A DNA stretch of 64,000 nt from Verticiella sediminum (GTDB taxonomy: Bacteria > Pseudomonadota > Gammaproteobacteria > Burkholderiales > Burkholderiaceae_B), in the NCBI RefSeq assembly GCF_007558815.1, contig NZ_VLTJ01000011.1, forward strand, positions 124,001-188,000. The letters run 5' to 3'. Shown here one piece after another: positions 39,162 through 48,041 of the stretch (positions are counted from its first letter, which is position 1; every line of letters starts with the position of its first letter). A program made the translations under genes and the position numbers. Below the pieces are notes generated by a model. The model saw nothing but the letters and a program-made list of their open reading frames with translations. It was not told the origin of the DNA and made no database searches.

Positions 39162-39460
39162 CAGATCTCGACCGGGGCCTGCGGGTAGGCCTTGCCCCAG
39201 TGATAGAGCTCGACCTTCTCGCGCAGGCCATTCTGCATGAAAGGATCGCCCTGGATCATCGCCTGGGCCGCTTCGAAGCTGTCGGCGCGGATGAGCCACA
39301 GCGCACCGACCGGCGTGCTGTCGGCCGCGCCCGTGCGCAGGGGGCCGGCGGCCACGATGGCGGCGGCATTCTGCTCCAGCCATTGCATGTGCGCATCCAT
39401 GTGCGCATTGCGTATGGCCAGGCCGTTGGGGATGTCATAGAAGCGGACGGCGAACAGCAT
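39161..39460 (-). CDS. YciI-like protein
   Basis: 99 residues, small ferredoxin-like alpha/beta fold. It begins MLFAVRFYDIPNGLAIRNAHMDAHMQWL, in which the conserved R-x-x-H-x-x-H/W pattern of the YciI family is seen, and has GALWLIRADSFEAAQAMIQGDPFMQNGL, the family hallmark. YciI-like proteins are suspected dehydratases or isomerases, and some act in aromatic catabolism. Start ATG 39460 with GGAACC upstream; the frame to 39700 is not supported. 79 bp downstream of the BCCT gene on the same strand, so possibly co-transcribed. Confidence 0.85.
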   Translation of the reverse strand: MLFAVRFYDIPNGLAIRNAHMDAHMQWLEQNAAAIVAAGPLRTGAADSTPVGALWLIRADSFEAAQAMIQGDPFMQNGLREKVELYHWGKAYPQAPVEI

Positions 39461-39539
39461 GTCGGGTTCCAAAGGTTGTCGGTGCGATCGATGATAGCAG
39501 GCGGCCCGGGCCGCGCCGCCGCTTGCGCACCGTGCGCGT

Positions 39540-41174
39540 TCAGGTGTCCTTCCTGGCAGCGCTGGGCCGTTCGGCCTCGGCCGTGGGGGCTTCGGCCGCG
39601 GGTGCCTTGGCGCCGCCGCCGGCCGGCGGGTTGCGTCTGGCTTCCTTCTCCAGCGCGCGATAGCGGCGCAGGTCTGCCGGCGCGATGGGCAGGGGCTCAT
39701 GCCGGATGAACTTGACGATGGCGGCCAGCATGGCGAGCAGCAGCACCGTGAAGGGCAGGGCAGCCACCAGTGCGGCCGTCTGCAGCGATTCCAGCCCGCC
39801 GGCGACGAGCAGTACGGCGGCGATGGCGGCCATCAGCACGCCCCAGACCAGCTTGTTGCCCAGGGTGGGATGCAGCGTGCCCCGGGTGGCCATGCTGGCG
39901 AGGATGTAGGTGGCCGAATCGGCCGAGGTCACCATGAAAAGAAAGATCAGGGCGATCGAGAACACCGAGAGCATCGTGCTGAGCGGCAGGGCCTCGTAAG
40001 CGGCGAATAGGGCGAGCGCTACGTCCTGATCGACGATGGCGGCGATGTTCGTGCCCGATTGCAGATCGCTGTGCAGCGCCATGCCGCCGAAGACCGCGAT
40101 CCAGACGCAGCCCAGGGCCGGCGGCACCACCAGCACACCCATGACGAATTCGCGGATGGTGCGTCCGCGCGAGACCCGCGCCACGAACGCGCCCACGAAC
40201 GGCGACCACGAAATCGCCCAGGCCCAATAGAAGATGGTCCAGTCGTTGATCCAGGTGCCGCCCTGGTACGGCGTCATGCGCAGGCTGTATTCGACGAAAT
40301 GGGTGAGGTAGTCGCCCAGGGCGAGGGTGAACACGTCGAGCATGAAGACGGTCGGCCCGAGCGTGAACACGTAGACCAGCAGGACCAGGCACATCGCCAG
40401 GTTGATGTTGCTCAGCACCCGCATGCCGCGATCCAGGCCGGTGGCCGAGGACACCATGTAGACCGCGAACATCGCCACCACGATGAGCAACTGCACCGGC
40501 ACGCTGCTCGGGATGCCGAACACCGACTCCATGCCGCCGCCGATCTGCAGCACGCCCAGGCCGACGGTGGTGGCCACGCCCAGGGTGGTGGCCACCACCG
40601 AGAGGCTGTCGATGCCGATCTTGACCAGCGGCCGGTTGCCCGTCACGGGCCCCAGCACGGTGGAGACCAGGCCGTCGCGCTGCTTGCGGAACTGCATCAG
40701 CCCGATGCCCAGGCCGGCGAGGGCGAACACCGCCCATTGGCTCAGGCCCCAGTGAAAGAACGCGTACCCCATGGCGACCCGGGCCGCCTGCGGTGTTTCG
40801 GCCCCCAGGCTGGCGAAGGGCGGCCGGAAGAAATGGCTCATGGGCTCGGCCACCCCCCAGAACACCAGCCCGGCGCCGAACCCGGTCGAGAACAGCATGG
40901 CGATCCAGGTGAAGAACGGGAACTCCGGTTTGCAATCGTCCGGCCCCAGGCGCAGCTTGCCGTATCGGCTCAGGGCGACCCAGAGCAGGAACAGCACCAT
41001 GACGAACACCGACAGAAGCAGCAGCCAGCCGAAGTTGCCGGTGAGCCAGTCCAGCAGGGTGCCGGCCACATCGCCGAACGTTGCGGGCGCGACCGCGCCA
41101 AATACCACCAGGGCGAATACGGTCAGTGCGGACACCCGCATGACGGGGGACAGATCGAGGAACAAACGTTTCAT
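39540..41174 (-). CDS. BCCT family transporter (betaine/carnitine/choline type)
   Basis: 544 residues with 12 predicted membrane spans and a charged C-terminal tail of about 50 residues. Seen: MLFSTGFGAGLVFWGVAEPM, the family flexible segment in span 3, and the signature YWAWAISWSPFVGAFVARVSRGRTIREF with the tryptophan-rich betaine site. It imports a quaternary ammonium compound or related osmolyte. ATG 41174 is preferred; GTG 41204, with AAGG upstream, would add ten residues. The long cytoplasmic C-terminus could sense osmolality, as in BetP, but this is inference. Confidence 0.92.
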   Translation of the reverse strand: MKRLFLDLSPVMRVSALTVFALVVFGAVAPATFGDVAGTLLDWLTGNFGWLLLLSVFVMVLFLLWVALSRYGKLRLGPDDCKPEFPFFTWIAMLFSTGFGAGLVFWGVAEPMSHFFRPPFASLGAETPQAARVAMGYAFFHWGLSQWAVFALAGLGIGLMQFRKQRDGLVSTVLGPVTGNRPLVKIGIDSLSVVATTLGVATTVGLGVLQIGGGMESVFGIPSSVPVQLLIVVAMFAVYMVSSATGLDRGMRVLSNINLAMCLVLLVYVFTLGPTVFMLDVFTLALGDYLTHFVEYSLRMTPYQGGTWINDWTIFYWAWAISWSPFVGAFVARVSRGRTIREFVMGVLVVPPALGCVWIAVFGGMALHSDLQSGTNIAAIVDQDVALALFAAYEALPLSTMLSVFSIALIFLFMVTSADSATYILASMATRGTLHPTLGNKLVWGVLMAAIAAVLLVAGGLESLQTAALVAALPFTVLLLAMLAAIVKFIRHEPLPIAPADLRRYRALEKEARRNPPAGGGAKAPAAEAPTAEAERPSAARKDT

Positions 41175-41377
41175 CGCGACATCGTAGCTGACTCGGAATT
41201 TCACCGGCCTTCAACTTTCGTGCCAACGGCCCTGTGGTTCCGGCCACGCCGCGGATGTGCGGGTGCCGTACAACGAGGGCCGATTGGCATGTTTCCTTCT
41301 TCGCCAGGCCCGACGGCGACCGGTTTTGTCAACAAATGACAACTTTCCCGGGTTCCGTCCAGGTGCGTGGTGCGGAC

Positions 41378-41397
41378 GTATCCGTATTTGATACAAT
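41378..41397 (+). promoter_or_regulatory. Candidate promoter for the second chemoreceptor
   Basis: TACAAT at 41392-41397 begins an AT-rich patch up to about 41420, about 110 bp before the chemoreceptor ATG. It overlaps a GTATC-N7-GATAC repeat (41378-41394). No clear -35 box and no sigma28 consensus. Confidence 0.3.
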
Positions 41398-41503
41398 TAA
41401 CAACAATTTAAAACATTGCGTCATGGCTGCGCCGGAGTGCGGCCGGGCAAAGTCCCGGCCGCCGTAGACCGGCGAGGCCCCACCCCAACCAACCGAAGAA
41501 AGC

Positions 41504-43153
41504 ATGCAACAGTTTCTCAGAGACATCACGGTCCGCCGCATGGTCCTATGCGTGCTCCTGCTGGTCAGCGTCCTGGTCGCCGCACTGGCGGCCATCGGCA
41601 TGCGAGGCATCGTGCACTCCGAAGAGGCGATGGACGACAGCCTCGCGCTGCTGCGTGCAGTCTCGGCGCTCAACCAGGCCAACGCGCAGGTGCTGAACGC
41701 GCGCCTGCTGCTGCGGCTGCAGATGGAGCACATCGACGCCGGCGACCGGGCGCGCTCGAGCAGCGATGCGCGGGACATCGACGCCGCTCTCGCAGCCGCG
41801 CGCCAGCACTTCGACGCCTTCGTCCATGAGGCCCGGCCGCATGCGCCGCAGGCCCTGCTGCAACGCCTGGAAGCGGACTTTCGCACCCTGCTGGATCAGG
41901 GCGTTGCGGCGCAGCACCGCCTGCTCGCGGCGGGCGGGACCGCACAGGCGATGGAACTCGGCAATCGGGTGGTCGGGCCGGCCGGCCAGGCATGGAACGA
42001 GTCCCTGGAGCGCTACCGGACCTATGCGGACGAACACGTGACAGGACTGGCCCGGATCGCCCAGGCCGATCGCCGCCTGGCCTTCATCGGCGTGCCCGTC
42101 GCGCTGGGCATCTGCCTGCTGCTGGTGGTGCTGGGCGACCGCTACGTCGTGACCTGCGTCAAGCGCCCGCTGGACGACATCAAAGGGCACTTCCAGCGTA
42201 TCGCGCACGGCGATCTGACTCGTCCCATCGCGCTCTTCGGCAACAACTGCGTGGGCCAGATCCTGCCGTTCCTGCGGGACATGCAGGCGAGCCTGTCGCG
42301 CACCGTCGGTACCGTGCGTGAGGGCGTGGCGCAGATCAACGCAGGTGCGGCCGAGATCTCGGCCGGCAATGCCGACCTGTCGTCCCGCACCGAGGAACAG
42401 GCCGCGTCGCTGGAAGAGACCGCCGCCAGCATGGAGGAACTGGCCTCCACCGTGCGCAACAACGCCCAGAATGCCGGCCACGCCCGCGACGTGGCCGGGC
42501 GGGCCAGCGAGACCGCGCAGCGCGGCAGCGCCGCCGTGCTGCAGGCCGTGGACACCATGCGCAGGATCGCCGACAGCTCGCGACGCATCGACGACATCAC
42601 CTCGGTGATCGATTCCATCGCCTTTCAGACCAACATCCTGGCGCTCAACGCCGCGGTGGAGGCCGCCCGCGCCGGCGAGCAGGGCAAGGGCTTCGCCGTG
42701 GTGGCCAGCGAGGTGCGCACGCTCGCGCAGCGCAGTGCGGCCGCGGCCAGGGAGATCAAGGACCTGATCGCCTCCTCCAGCGCCACGGTGGCCGAAGGCT
42801 CCCAGCAGGTGGAGGCGGCGGGCACGACCATGGAGGACATCCTGGAATCCGTGCGCCGGCTGGCGGGCCTGGTCGGCGAGATCGCTTCGGCCTCGCACGA
42901 GCAGGCGGCCGGCATCGAGCAGGTCAACACCGCCATGACGCAGATGGACCAGTTCACGCAGCAGAACGCCGCCCTGGTCGAACAGGCCGCCGCTGCCGCC
43001 GCCGCGCTCGAAGACCAGGCCCTGCACTTGCAACGTGCCGTTGCCGTGTTCCGTCTCGCCGACACTGGCCTCGTTCTGGAAAACGATGCCTTCTCCGGGG
43101 CGGACGCGGAGCGACCCGTCCAGGGCGGGCCCATGCCGGCGGTGCCGCACTGA
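41504..43153 (+). CDS. Methyl-accepting chemotaxis protein (four-helix-bundle sensor)
   Basis: 549 residues. First membrane span at about 13-33, a periplasmic helical domain of about 150 residues of the Tar/4HB type, second span at about 195-215, HAMP linker with [18 protein letters not shown], then the signalling domain with the [38 protein letters not shown] tip. No C-terminal CheR/CheB pentapeptide. Different sensor class from the Cache receptor at 14833-16515, so it should detect another ligand. Single gene, between the BCCT transporter and the ABC importer; detection of a transported compound is possible but not shown. Confidence 0.93.
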   Translation: MQQFLRDITVRRMVLCVLLLVSVLVAALAAIGMRGIVHSEEAMDDSLALLRAVSALNQANAQVLNARLLLRLQMEHIDAGDRARSSSDARDIDAALAAARQHFDAFVHEARPHAPQALLQRLEADFRTLLDQGVAAQHRLLAAGGTAQAMELGNRVVGPAGQAWNESLERYRTYADEHVTGLARIAQADRRLAFIGVPVALGICLLLVVLGDRYVVTCVKRPLDDIKGHFQRIAHGDLTRPIALFGNNCVGQILPFLRDMQASLSRTVGTVREGVAQINAGAAEISAGNADLSSRTEEQAASLEETAASMEELASTVRNNAQNAGHARDVAGRASETAQRGSAAVLQAVDTMRRIADSSRRIDDITSVIDSIAFQTNILALNAAVEAARAGEQGKGFAVVASEVRTLAQRSAAAAREIKDLIASSSATVAEGSQQVEAAGTTMEDILESVRRLAGLVGEIASASHEQAAGIEQVNTAMTQMDQFTQQNAALVEQAAAAAAALEDQALHLQRAVAVFRLADTGLVLENDAFSGADAERPVQGGPMPAVPH

Positions 43154-43203
43154 GGCCCGGCTCCTCATCTTCGATCGGGAGCGACTCACCTCGAATTCCA
43201 GCC

Positions 43204-43256
43204 CTCGGGCGGCAGGGCGATGCCCGTGCCCGCCCGAGCCCGCGGCCCCCGGGCCG
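43204..43256 (+). repeat. Tandem hairpins upstream of the ABC importer operon
   Basis: First hairpin: CTCGGGCGG (43204-43212) with CCGCCCGAG (43230-43238), enclosing an inner stem GGGC (43215-43218) and GCCC (43222-43225). Second: CGGCCC (43243-43248) with GGGCCG (43251-43256). They lie 50 bp after the chemoreceptor stop and about 130 bp before the importer, so they may act as its terminator; no T tract. Confidence 0.45.
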
Positions 43257-43382
43257 TGGACTAATCCTCCGTCGCGACACCAGGTTCTGTACGGCGTTTG
43301 CCGATTGGTTTAGTCTTTGCGCTGTTCCCGGACGTCGGCGCGCGTCCCGGACGTTGCCACGCCTGACGACGGAGATGTGCTT

Positions 43383-45608
43383 ATGCGCCGTGGGCGCTCC
43401 TGGTTTTTCGTGCTGCTGGTCCTGCTGGTGTGCCTTGCCCTCTGGGCCGGCTGGCGCTCGGGGCTGTTCAGCCGGCCCGTGAACAGCCCCTATCCCGCGG
43501 GGGCCATGGCCACCAGCACGCTGTTCACCGCTTTCACCCAGCGCTCGCCGCGCACGCTCGATCCCGCCGTCTCGTATTCCTCGGACGAGTCCACCTACAC
43601 CTACGCGATCTACCAGCCGCTCTATCAATACCACTACCTGAAGCGGCCCTACACGCTGGTGCCCAACGCCGCGGCCGCGGTGATCGAGCCCACCTTGCTC
43701 GATGCGCAGGGCAACGTCCTGCCCGAGGATGCGCCCGGCGAGAACGTGGCCGAGAGCGTGTACGACATTCCGATCAAGCCGGGCATCCGCTACGCGCCGC
43801 ATCCGGCCTTCGCCCAGGACGGCGCCGGCAACTACCGCTATCACGCGCTCACGCCCGAGACGCTGGGCGACATCCGCACCATCGGCGCCTTCGAGCACAC
43901 CGGCACGCGCGAACTCACCGCCGAGGACTACGTCTACCAGATCCGCCGGATCGCCAACCCGCGCGTGGTCTCGCCCATCTATGCCCAGATGAGCGAGCAC
44001 ATCGTCGGCATGCGCGAATACGGCGATCGCCTGCGCGCGCTCGATGCCGAACTGCGCGCGGCGGGCCGGGCGAACGCGTGGCTGGACCTGCGCGAGCACG
44101 GCTTTGACGGCGTGCAGGCCCTGGATGCGCACACCCTGCGCATTCGCGTGGTCGGCAAATATCCGCAGTTCTCCTACTGGCTGGCGATGTCCTTCTTCGC
44201 GCCCATGCCCTGGGAGGCCGAGCGCTTCTACCAGCAGCCCGGCATGGCCGAGCGCAACCTGACGCTCAAGGACTGGCCCGTGGGCACCGGCCCCTACTAC
44301 ATGGCCAACAACGAGCTGAACTGGCGCATCGAGCTCAAGCGCAACCCGTACTTCGCCTCGCTCACCTATCCCTGCGAGGGCGAGCCGCAGGACGCTGCCG
44401 AAGGACGCCTGGCCGATTGCGGCAAGCCGCTGCCCTTCATCGACCGGGCGGTCTTCAGCATCGAGAAGGAGGCCGTGCCGCTGCAGGGCAAGTTCATGCA
44501 GGGCTACTACGACGTGCCCCAGATCGAACGCGGCGAGTACGGCGTGGCCTTCCGGGTGGCCGCCGAGGATTCGCCGGACAAGGCCGCGCTCTACGCCGAG
44601 CGCGGCCTGCAGTTGCCGACCACGGTGGAGACCAGCATCTGGTACATGGGTTTCAACTGGCTCGACCCGGTGGTCGGCAAGGGCGATACGCCGGAGCAGG
44701 AGGAGCGCAACCGCAAGCTGCGCCAGGCGATCAGCATCGCCGTGGACTGGGAGCAGTACGTCGCCATCTTCGAGGCCAACCAGGCGCAGGTCGGCTACGG
44801 GCCGGTGCCGCCCGGCGTGCTCGGCCACCAGTCCGGGCCCGAGGGCGCCAATCCCTACGTCTACGACGTGGCCGATGGACAGGTCCAGCGCAAGTCGCTC
44901 GACGAGGCCAGGCGCCTGCTCGCCGAGGCCGGCTATCCGGACGGGCGCGACGCCAAGACCGGCGCGCCCCTGGTCCTGCACTACGACGCCATGGGCGGGG
45001 CCTCGGGCGCGCGCCCGCAGTACGACTGGATGCAGCGCCAGTTCGCCAAGCTCGGCATCCAGCTCGAAGTCCGTTCGACCGACTACAACCGCTTCCAGGA
45101 GAAGATGATCAACGGCGTGGCCCAGATCTTCATGTGGGGCTGGTTGGCGGATTATCCCGATGCGGAGAATTTCCTGTTCCTGCTGTACGGCCCGCACGCC
45201 AAGGCCGGCCAGGACGGCGAGAACGCCGCCAACTACCGCAACCCCGAGTTCGACGCCTTGTTCGACCGCATGAAGTATCTCGACGACGGCCCGCAGAAGG
45301 AGGAGATCATCCACCGCATGACGGCCATCGTGCAGCGCGACGCGCCCTGGATGTTCGGCTACTACCCGGCCTCGGGCGGCGCCTACCATCAGTGGGTGGG
45401 CAACGCCAAGCCGAGCCAGATGGTGCGCAATGCGCTGTCGTACCTGAGCATCGACGCCGAACTGCGCGCCGCCAAGGTCCAGGAGTGGAACCGGCCGGTC
45501 TGGTGGCCGCTGGCGCTGCTCGTCCTGCTGCTCGCCCTGCTGGTCGTGCCGGCGGCGCGGCTGCTGCGCCGGCGCGAGCGCGCCACCGCGCTGGAGGCGC
45601 TGCCATGA
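43383..45608 (+). CDS. ABC transporter substrate-binding protein (family 5), anchored at both ends
   Basis: 741 residues, longer than the usual 520-600. N-terminal hydrophobic segment at about 6-24 (SWFFVLLVLLVCLALWAGW) without a clear cleavage or lipobox site, suggesting an uncleaved anchor. The body is a DppA/OppA-type receptor, with RTLDPAVSYSSDESTYTYAIYQPLYQY, TLRIRVVGKYPQFSYWLAM, VGTGPYYM and LGIQLEVRSTDYNRFQEKM. A second hydrophobic segment lies near the C-terminus (WWPLALLVLLLALLVVPAARLL, about 705-728), followed by an Arg-rich tail. Start ATG 43383 with GGAG upstream. Overlaps the next gene by 4 bp. It probably feeds peptides or similar oligomers to the permease. The double anchoring is unusual. 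Confidence 0.9.
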   Translation: MRRGRSWFFVLLVLLVCLALWAGWRSGLFSRPVNSPYPAGAMATSTLFTAFTQRSPRTLDPAVSYSSDESTYTYAIYQPLYQYHYLKRPYTLVPNAAAAVIEPTLLDAQGNVLPEDAPGENVAESVYDIPIKPGIRYAPHPAFAQDGAGNYRYHALTPETLGDIRTIGAFEHTGTRELTAEDYVYQIRRIANPRVVSPIYAQMSEHIVGMREYGDRLRALDAELRAAGRANAWLDLREHGFDGVQALDAHTLRIRVVGKYPQFSYWLAMSFFAPMPWEAERFYQQPGMAERNLTLKDWPVGTGPYYMANNELNWRIELKRNPYFASLTYPCEGEPQDAAEGRLADCGKPLPFIDRAVFSIEKEAVPLQGKFMQGYYDVPQIERGEYGVAFRVAAEDSPDKAALYAERGLQLPTTVETSIWYMGFNWLDPVVGKGDTPEQEERNRKLRQAISIAVDWEQYVAIFEANQAQVGYGPVPPGVLGHQSGPEGANPYVYDVADGQVQRKSLDEARRLLAEAGYPDGRDAKTGAPLVLHYDAMGGASGARPQYDWMQRQFAKLGIQLEVRSTDYNRFQEKMINGVAQIFMWGWLADYPDAENFLFLLYGPHAKAGQDGENAANYRNPEFDALFDRMKYLDDGPQKEEIIHRMTAIVQRDAPWMFGYYPASGGAYHQWVGNAKPSQMVRNALSYLSIDAELRAAKVQEWNRPVWWPLALLVLLLALLVVPAARLLRRRERATALEALP

Positions 45609-46582
45609 CCGGCTACATCCTGCGCCGCATCGTGTATGGCGTGCTGATCGTGATCGGGGTGAACCTCTTCACCTTCCTGTTGTTCTTCGCGGTGAACACC
45701 CCCGACGACATGGCGCGCCTGGCGATCGGCGGGCGGCGCGTCAGCGCCGACGCCATCGAGCAGTGGAAAGTCCAGCACGGCTACGACAAGCCGCTCTTCG
45801 TGAACGCCGCCGCCGCGGGCGCCGACAAGCTCACCGACACCATCTTCTACGAGCGCTCGGTGCCGCTGCTGCGCTTTGACTTCGGGTTCTCGGATGCGGG
45901 GCGCGACATCGGCTACGAGATCAAGCAGCGCATCGGCCCCAGCCTCGCGCTGGCGATACCGACCTTCCTGCTGGGCATGTTGGCGAGCATCGCGTTCTCG
46001 CTGCTGCTGGTGTACTTCAGGGCCACCTGGCTGGATTTCTGGGGCGTGGTGCTGTGCGTCGCGCTGTTGTCGATCTCGGCCCTGTTCTACATCATTTCCG
46101 GGCAGTACCTCTTCGCCAAGCTGCTGCGCGCGGCGCCGTACTCGGGCTTTGCGGGCGGCTGGGACATGGTGCATTTCCTGGCGCTGCCGGTGGTGGTGGC
46201 GCTCATCGCCAAGCTCGGCCCGGAGGCGCGCTTCTACCGCGCGCTGTTCCTGGAAGAGGCGGGCAAGGACTACGTACGCACCGCGCGCGCCAAGGGCCTG
46301 CCCGAGCGCCTGGTGCTGTTCCGCCATGTGCTGCGCAATGCCCTGCTGCCCATCCTGACCAGCAGCGTGGCCGTGATTCCGCTGCTCTTCATGGGCAGCC
46401 TGATCGCCGAGTCGTTCTTCGGCATCCCCGGCCTGGGCAGCTACACCATCGACGCCATCAATGCGCAGGATTTCTCCGTCGTGCGGGCCATGGTGTTCCT
46501 GGGCTCGGTGCTGTACGTGATCGGCCTGCTGCTCGCCGACATCTCCTACACGATCGCCGATCCGCGCGTGAGGATGGAGTAA
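45605..46582 (+). CDS. ABC transporter permease 1 (DppB type)
   Basis: 325 residues with six membrane spans. Begins MTGYILRRIVYGVLIVIGVNLFTFLLFFAVN, as DppB/OppB proteins do. The EAA loop EEAGKDYVRTARAKGLPERLVLFRHVLRNALLPI is intact for docking to the ATPase. Extra periplasmic segment at about residues 40-100 compared with short DppB proteins. Translationally coupled upstream (ATGA), 4 bp to the next gene. Confidence 0.94.
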   Translation: MTGYILRRIVYGVLIVIGVNLFTFLLFFAVNTPDDMARLAIGGRRVSADAIEQWKVQHGYDKPLFVNAAAAGADKLTDTIFYERSVPLLRFDFGFSDAGRDIGYEIKQRIGPSLALAIPTFLLGMLASIAFSLLLVYFRATWLDFWGVVLCVALLSISALFYIISGQYLFAKLLRAAPYSGFAGGWDMVHFLALPVVVALIAKLGPEARFYRALFLEEAGKDYVRTARAKGLPERLVLFRHVLRNALLPILTSSVAVIPLLFMGSLIAESFFGIPGLGSYTIDAINAQDFSVVRAMVFLGSVLYVIGLLLADISYTIADPRVRME

Positions 46583-46586
46583 GCCG

Positions 46587-48041
46587 ATGCCCAAGTTCGT
46601 ACTGCTCTGGACCGACGCGGCGCTGTTCCTCCTGATGCTGGCCGTGCTTGGCTATGCATGGCGCGTGCACCGCTCGCCCAACCTGCGCGCCACCTGGAGC
46701 CGGGTGCTGCACGACACCCCGGCCATGTGCGCCGCCGTGGTGCTGCTGATGTTCAGCCTGATCGCCATTCTCGACTCCGTGCACTATCGGCCGGCGCTGC
46801 CGCCGGTGCAAGGCGCCGCGGCCGACGCGCCGCGGGCGTATGCGCCGGTGACCCGGTCGCTGCTGGACGCCGTGCTCGAACGCGGCATGCCGGCGGCCGA
46901 GCGCAGTTGGTCGGCCCCGCTGGCGATCCGCCAGTTCACCAAGGAGACCGAACTCATCGACGGTGAACCCGTGCGCGATTTCCCGCGTCTGGTGAGCGGC
47001 GGCGCGCACCTGGGCGAGCACACCGAGCGCTGGGTGGGCGACGTGCTGACCCGCGCCGGCGCGGGCCTGGCGGCCGGCGCGGCCGCCGCCGTGGTGCTCG
47101 CGCTGCTCACCAGCACGCTGCTTGCCATGCAGTGGCGCCTGGGCTGGCGCGAGGCCTGCCGCGACATCGCGGCCGGCGTCACGCGCGTGCCCTGGCGGGC
47201 GATGCTGATCACCGCGGCGTGCGTATGCCTGCTCGTCGGCCTGGTCGCCGGGCTGGGTTCGGGCTATCACGTGCTGGGCACCGACCGCACCGGCAACGAC
47301 GTGCTCGTGCAGGCCTTGAAGAGCGTACGCACGGCGCTCGTGATCGGCAGCCTCACCACCATCGCCATGCTGCCCTTCGCCATCGTCTTCGGCCTGGCCG
47401 CGGGCTATTTCAAGGGCTGGGTCGACGACATCATCCAATACATCTACACCACGCTCACCTCGATTCCGGGCGTGCTGCTGATCGCCGCCTGCGTGCTGAT
47501 GCTGCAGGTCTTCATCGACACCCACCCCGAGATGTTCACCACGGCGGCCGAGCGCGCCGACGTGCGTCTCTTCATGCTGTGCGTCATCCTCGGCTTCACC
47601 GGCTGGGCCGGCCTGTGCCGGCTGCTGCGCGCGGAGGCCCTGAAGCTGAGCGAGCTGGAGTACGTGCAGGCCGCCCGCGCCTTCGGCGTGGGGCACTGGC
47701 GCATCATCGTCCGTCACCTGCTGCCCAACGTCATGCACATCGTGCTCATCACCGTGGTCCTCGAGTTCTCCTCGCTGGTGCTGTACGAGGCGGTGCTCTC
47801 CTACCTGGGCGTGGGCGTCGATCCCAGCATGAACTCCTTCGGCTCCATGATCGACATGGCGCGCACCGAGATGTCGCGCGACCCCATGATCTGGTGGAAC
47901 CTGCTGGCGGCCTTCGTCTTCATGCTGGCGCTGGTGCTGGCCGCCAACCTGTTCTCGGATGCCGTGCGCGATGCCTTCGACCCGCGCGGCGGCCTGGTGC
48001 GCGCGCGCCGACGCCGTGTTCCCGCAGGAGGTCGCGCATGA
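46587..48041 (+). CDS. ABC transporter permease 2 (DppC type) with long N-terminal region
   Basis: 484 residues, against about 300 for ordinary DppC. It has an additional N-terminal span (VLLWTDAALFLLMLAVLGYAW), another span (TPAMCAAVVLLMFSLIAILD), a soluble insert from about 70 to 150 and one more span before the canonical core. The core begins near LGSGYHVLGTDRTGNDVLVQALKS and has the EAA loop SELEYVQAARAFGVGHWRIIVRHLLPN. YejE, the partner of YejB, is also long, so the transporter could belong to the YejABEF branch. Overlaps the ATPase gene by 4 bp. Confidence 0.92.
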   Translation: MPKFVLLWTDAALFLLMLAVLGYAWRVHRSPNLRATWSRVLHDTPAMCAAVVLLMFSLIAILDSVHYRPALPPVQGAAADAPRAYAPVTRSLLDAVLERGMPAAERSWSAPLAIRQFTKETELIDGEPVRDFPRLVSGGAHLGEHTERWVGDVLTRAGAGLAAGAAAAVVLALLTSTLLAMQWRLGWREACRDIAAGVTRVPWRAMLITAACVCLLVGLVAGLGSGYHVLGTDRTGNDVLVQALKSVRTALVIGSLTTIAMLPFAIVFGLAAGYFKGWVDDIIQYIYTTLTSIPGVLLIAACVLMLQVFIDTHPEMFTTAAERADVRLFMLCVILGFTGWAGLCRLLRAEALKLSELEYVQAARAFGVGHWRIIVRHLLPNVMHIVLITVVLEFSSLVLYEAVLSYLGVGVDPSMNSFGSMIDMARTEMSRDPMIWWNLLAAFVFMLALVLAANLFSDAVRDAFDPRGGLVRARRRRVPAGGRA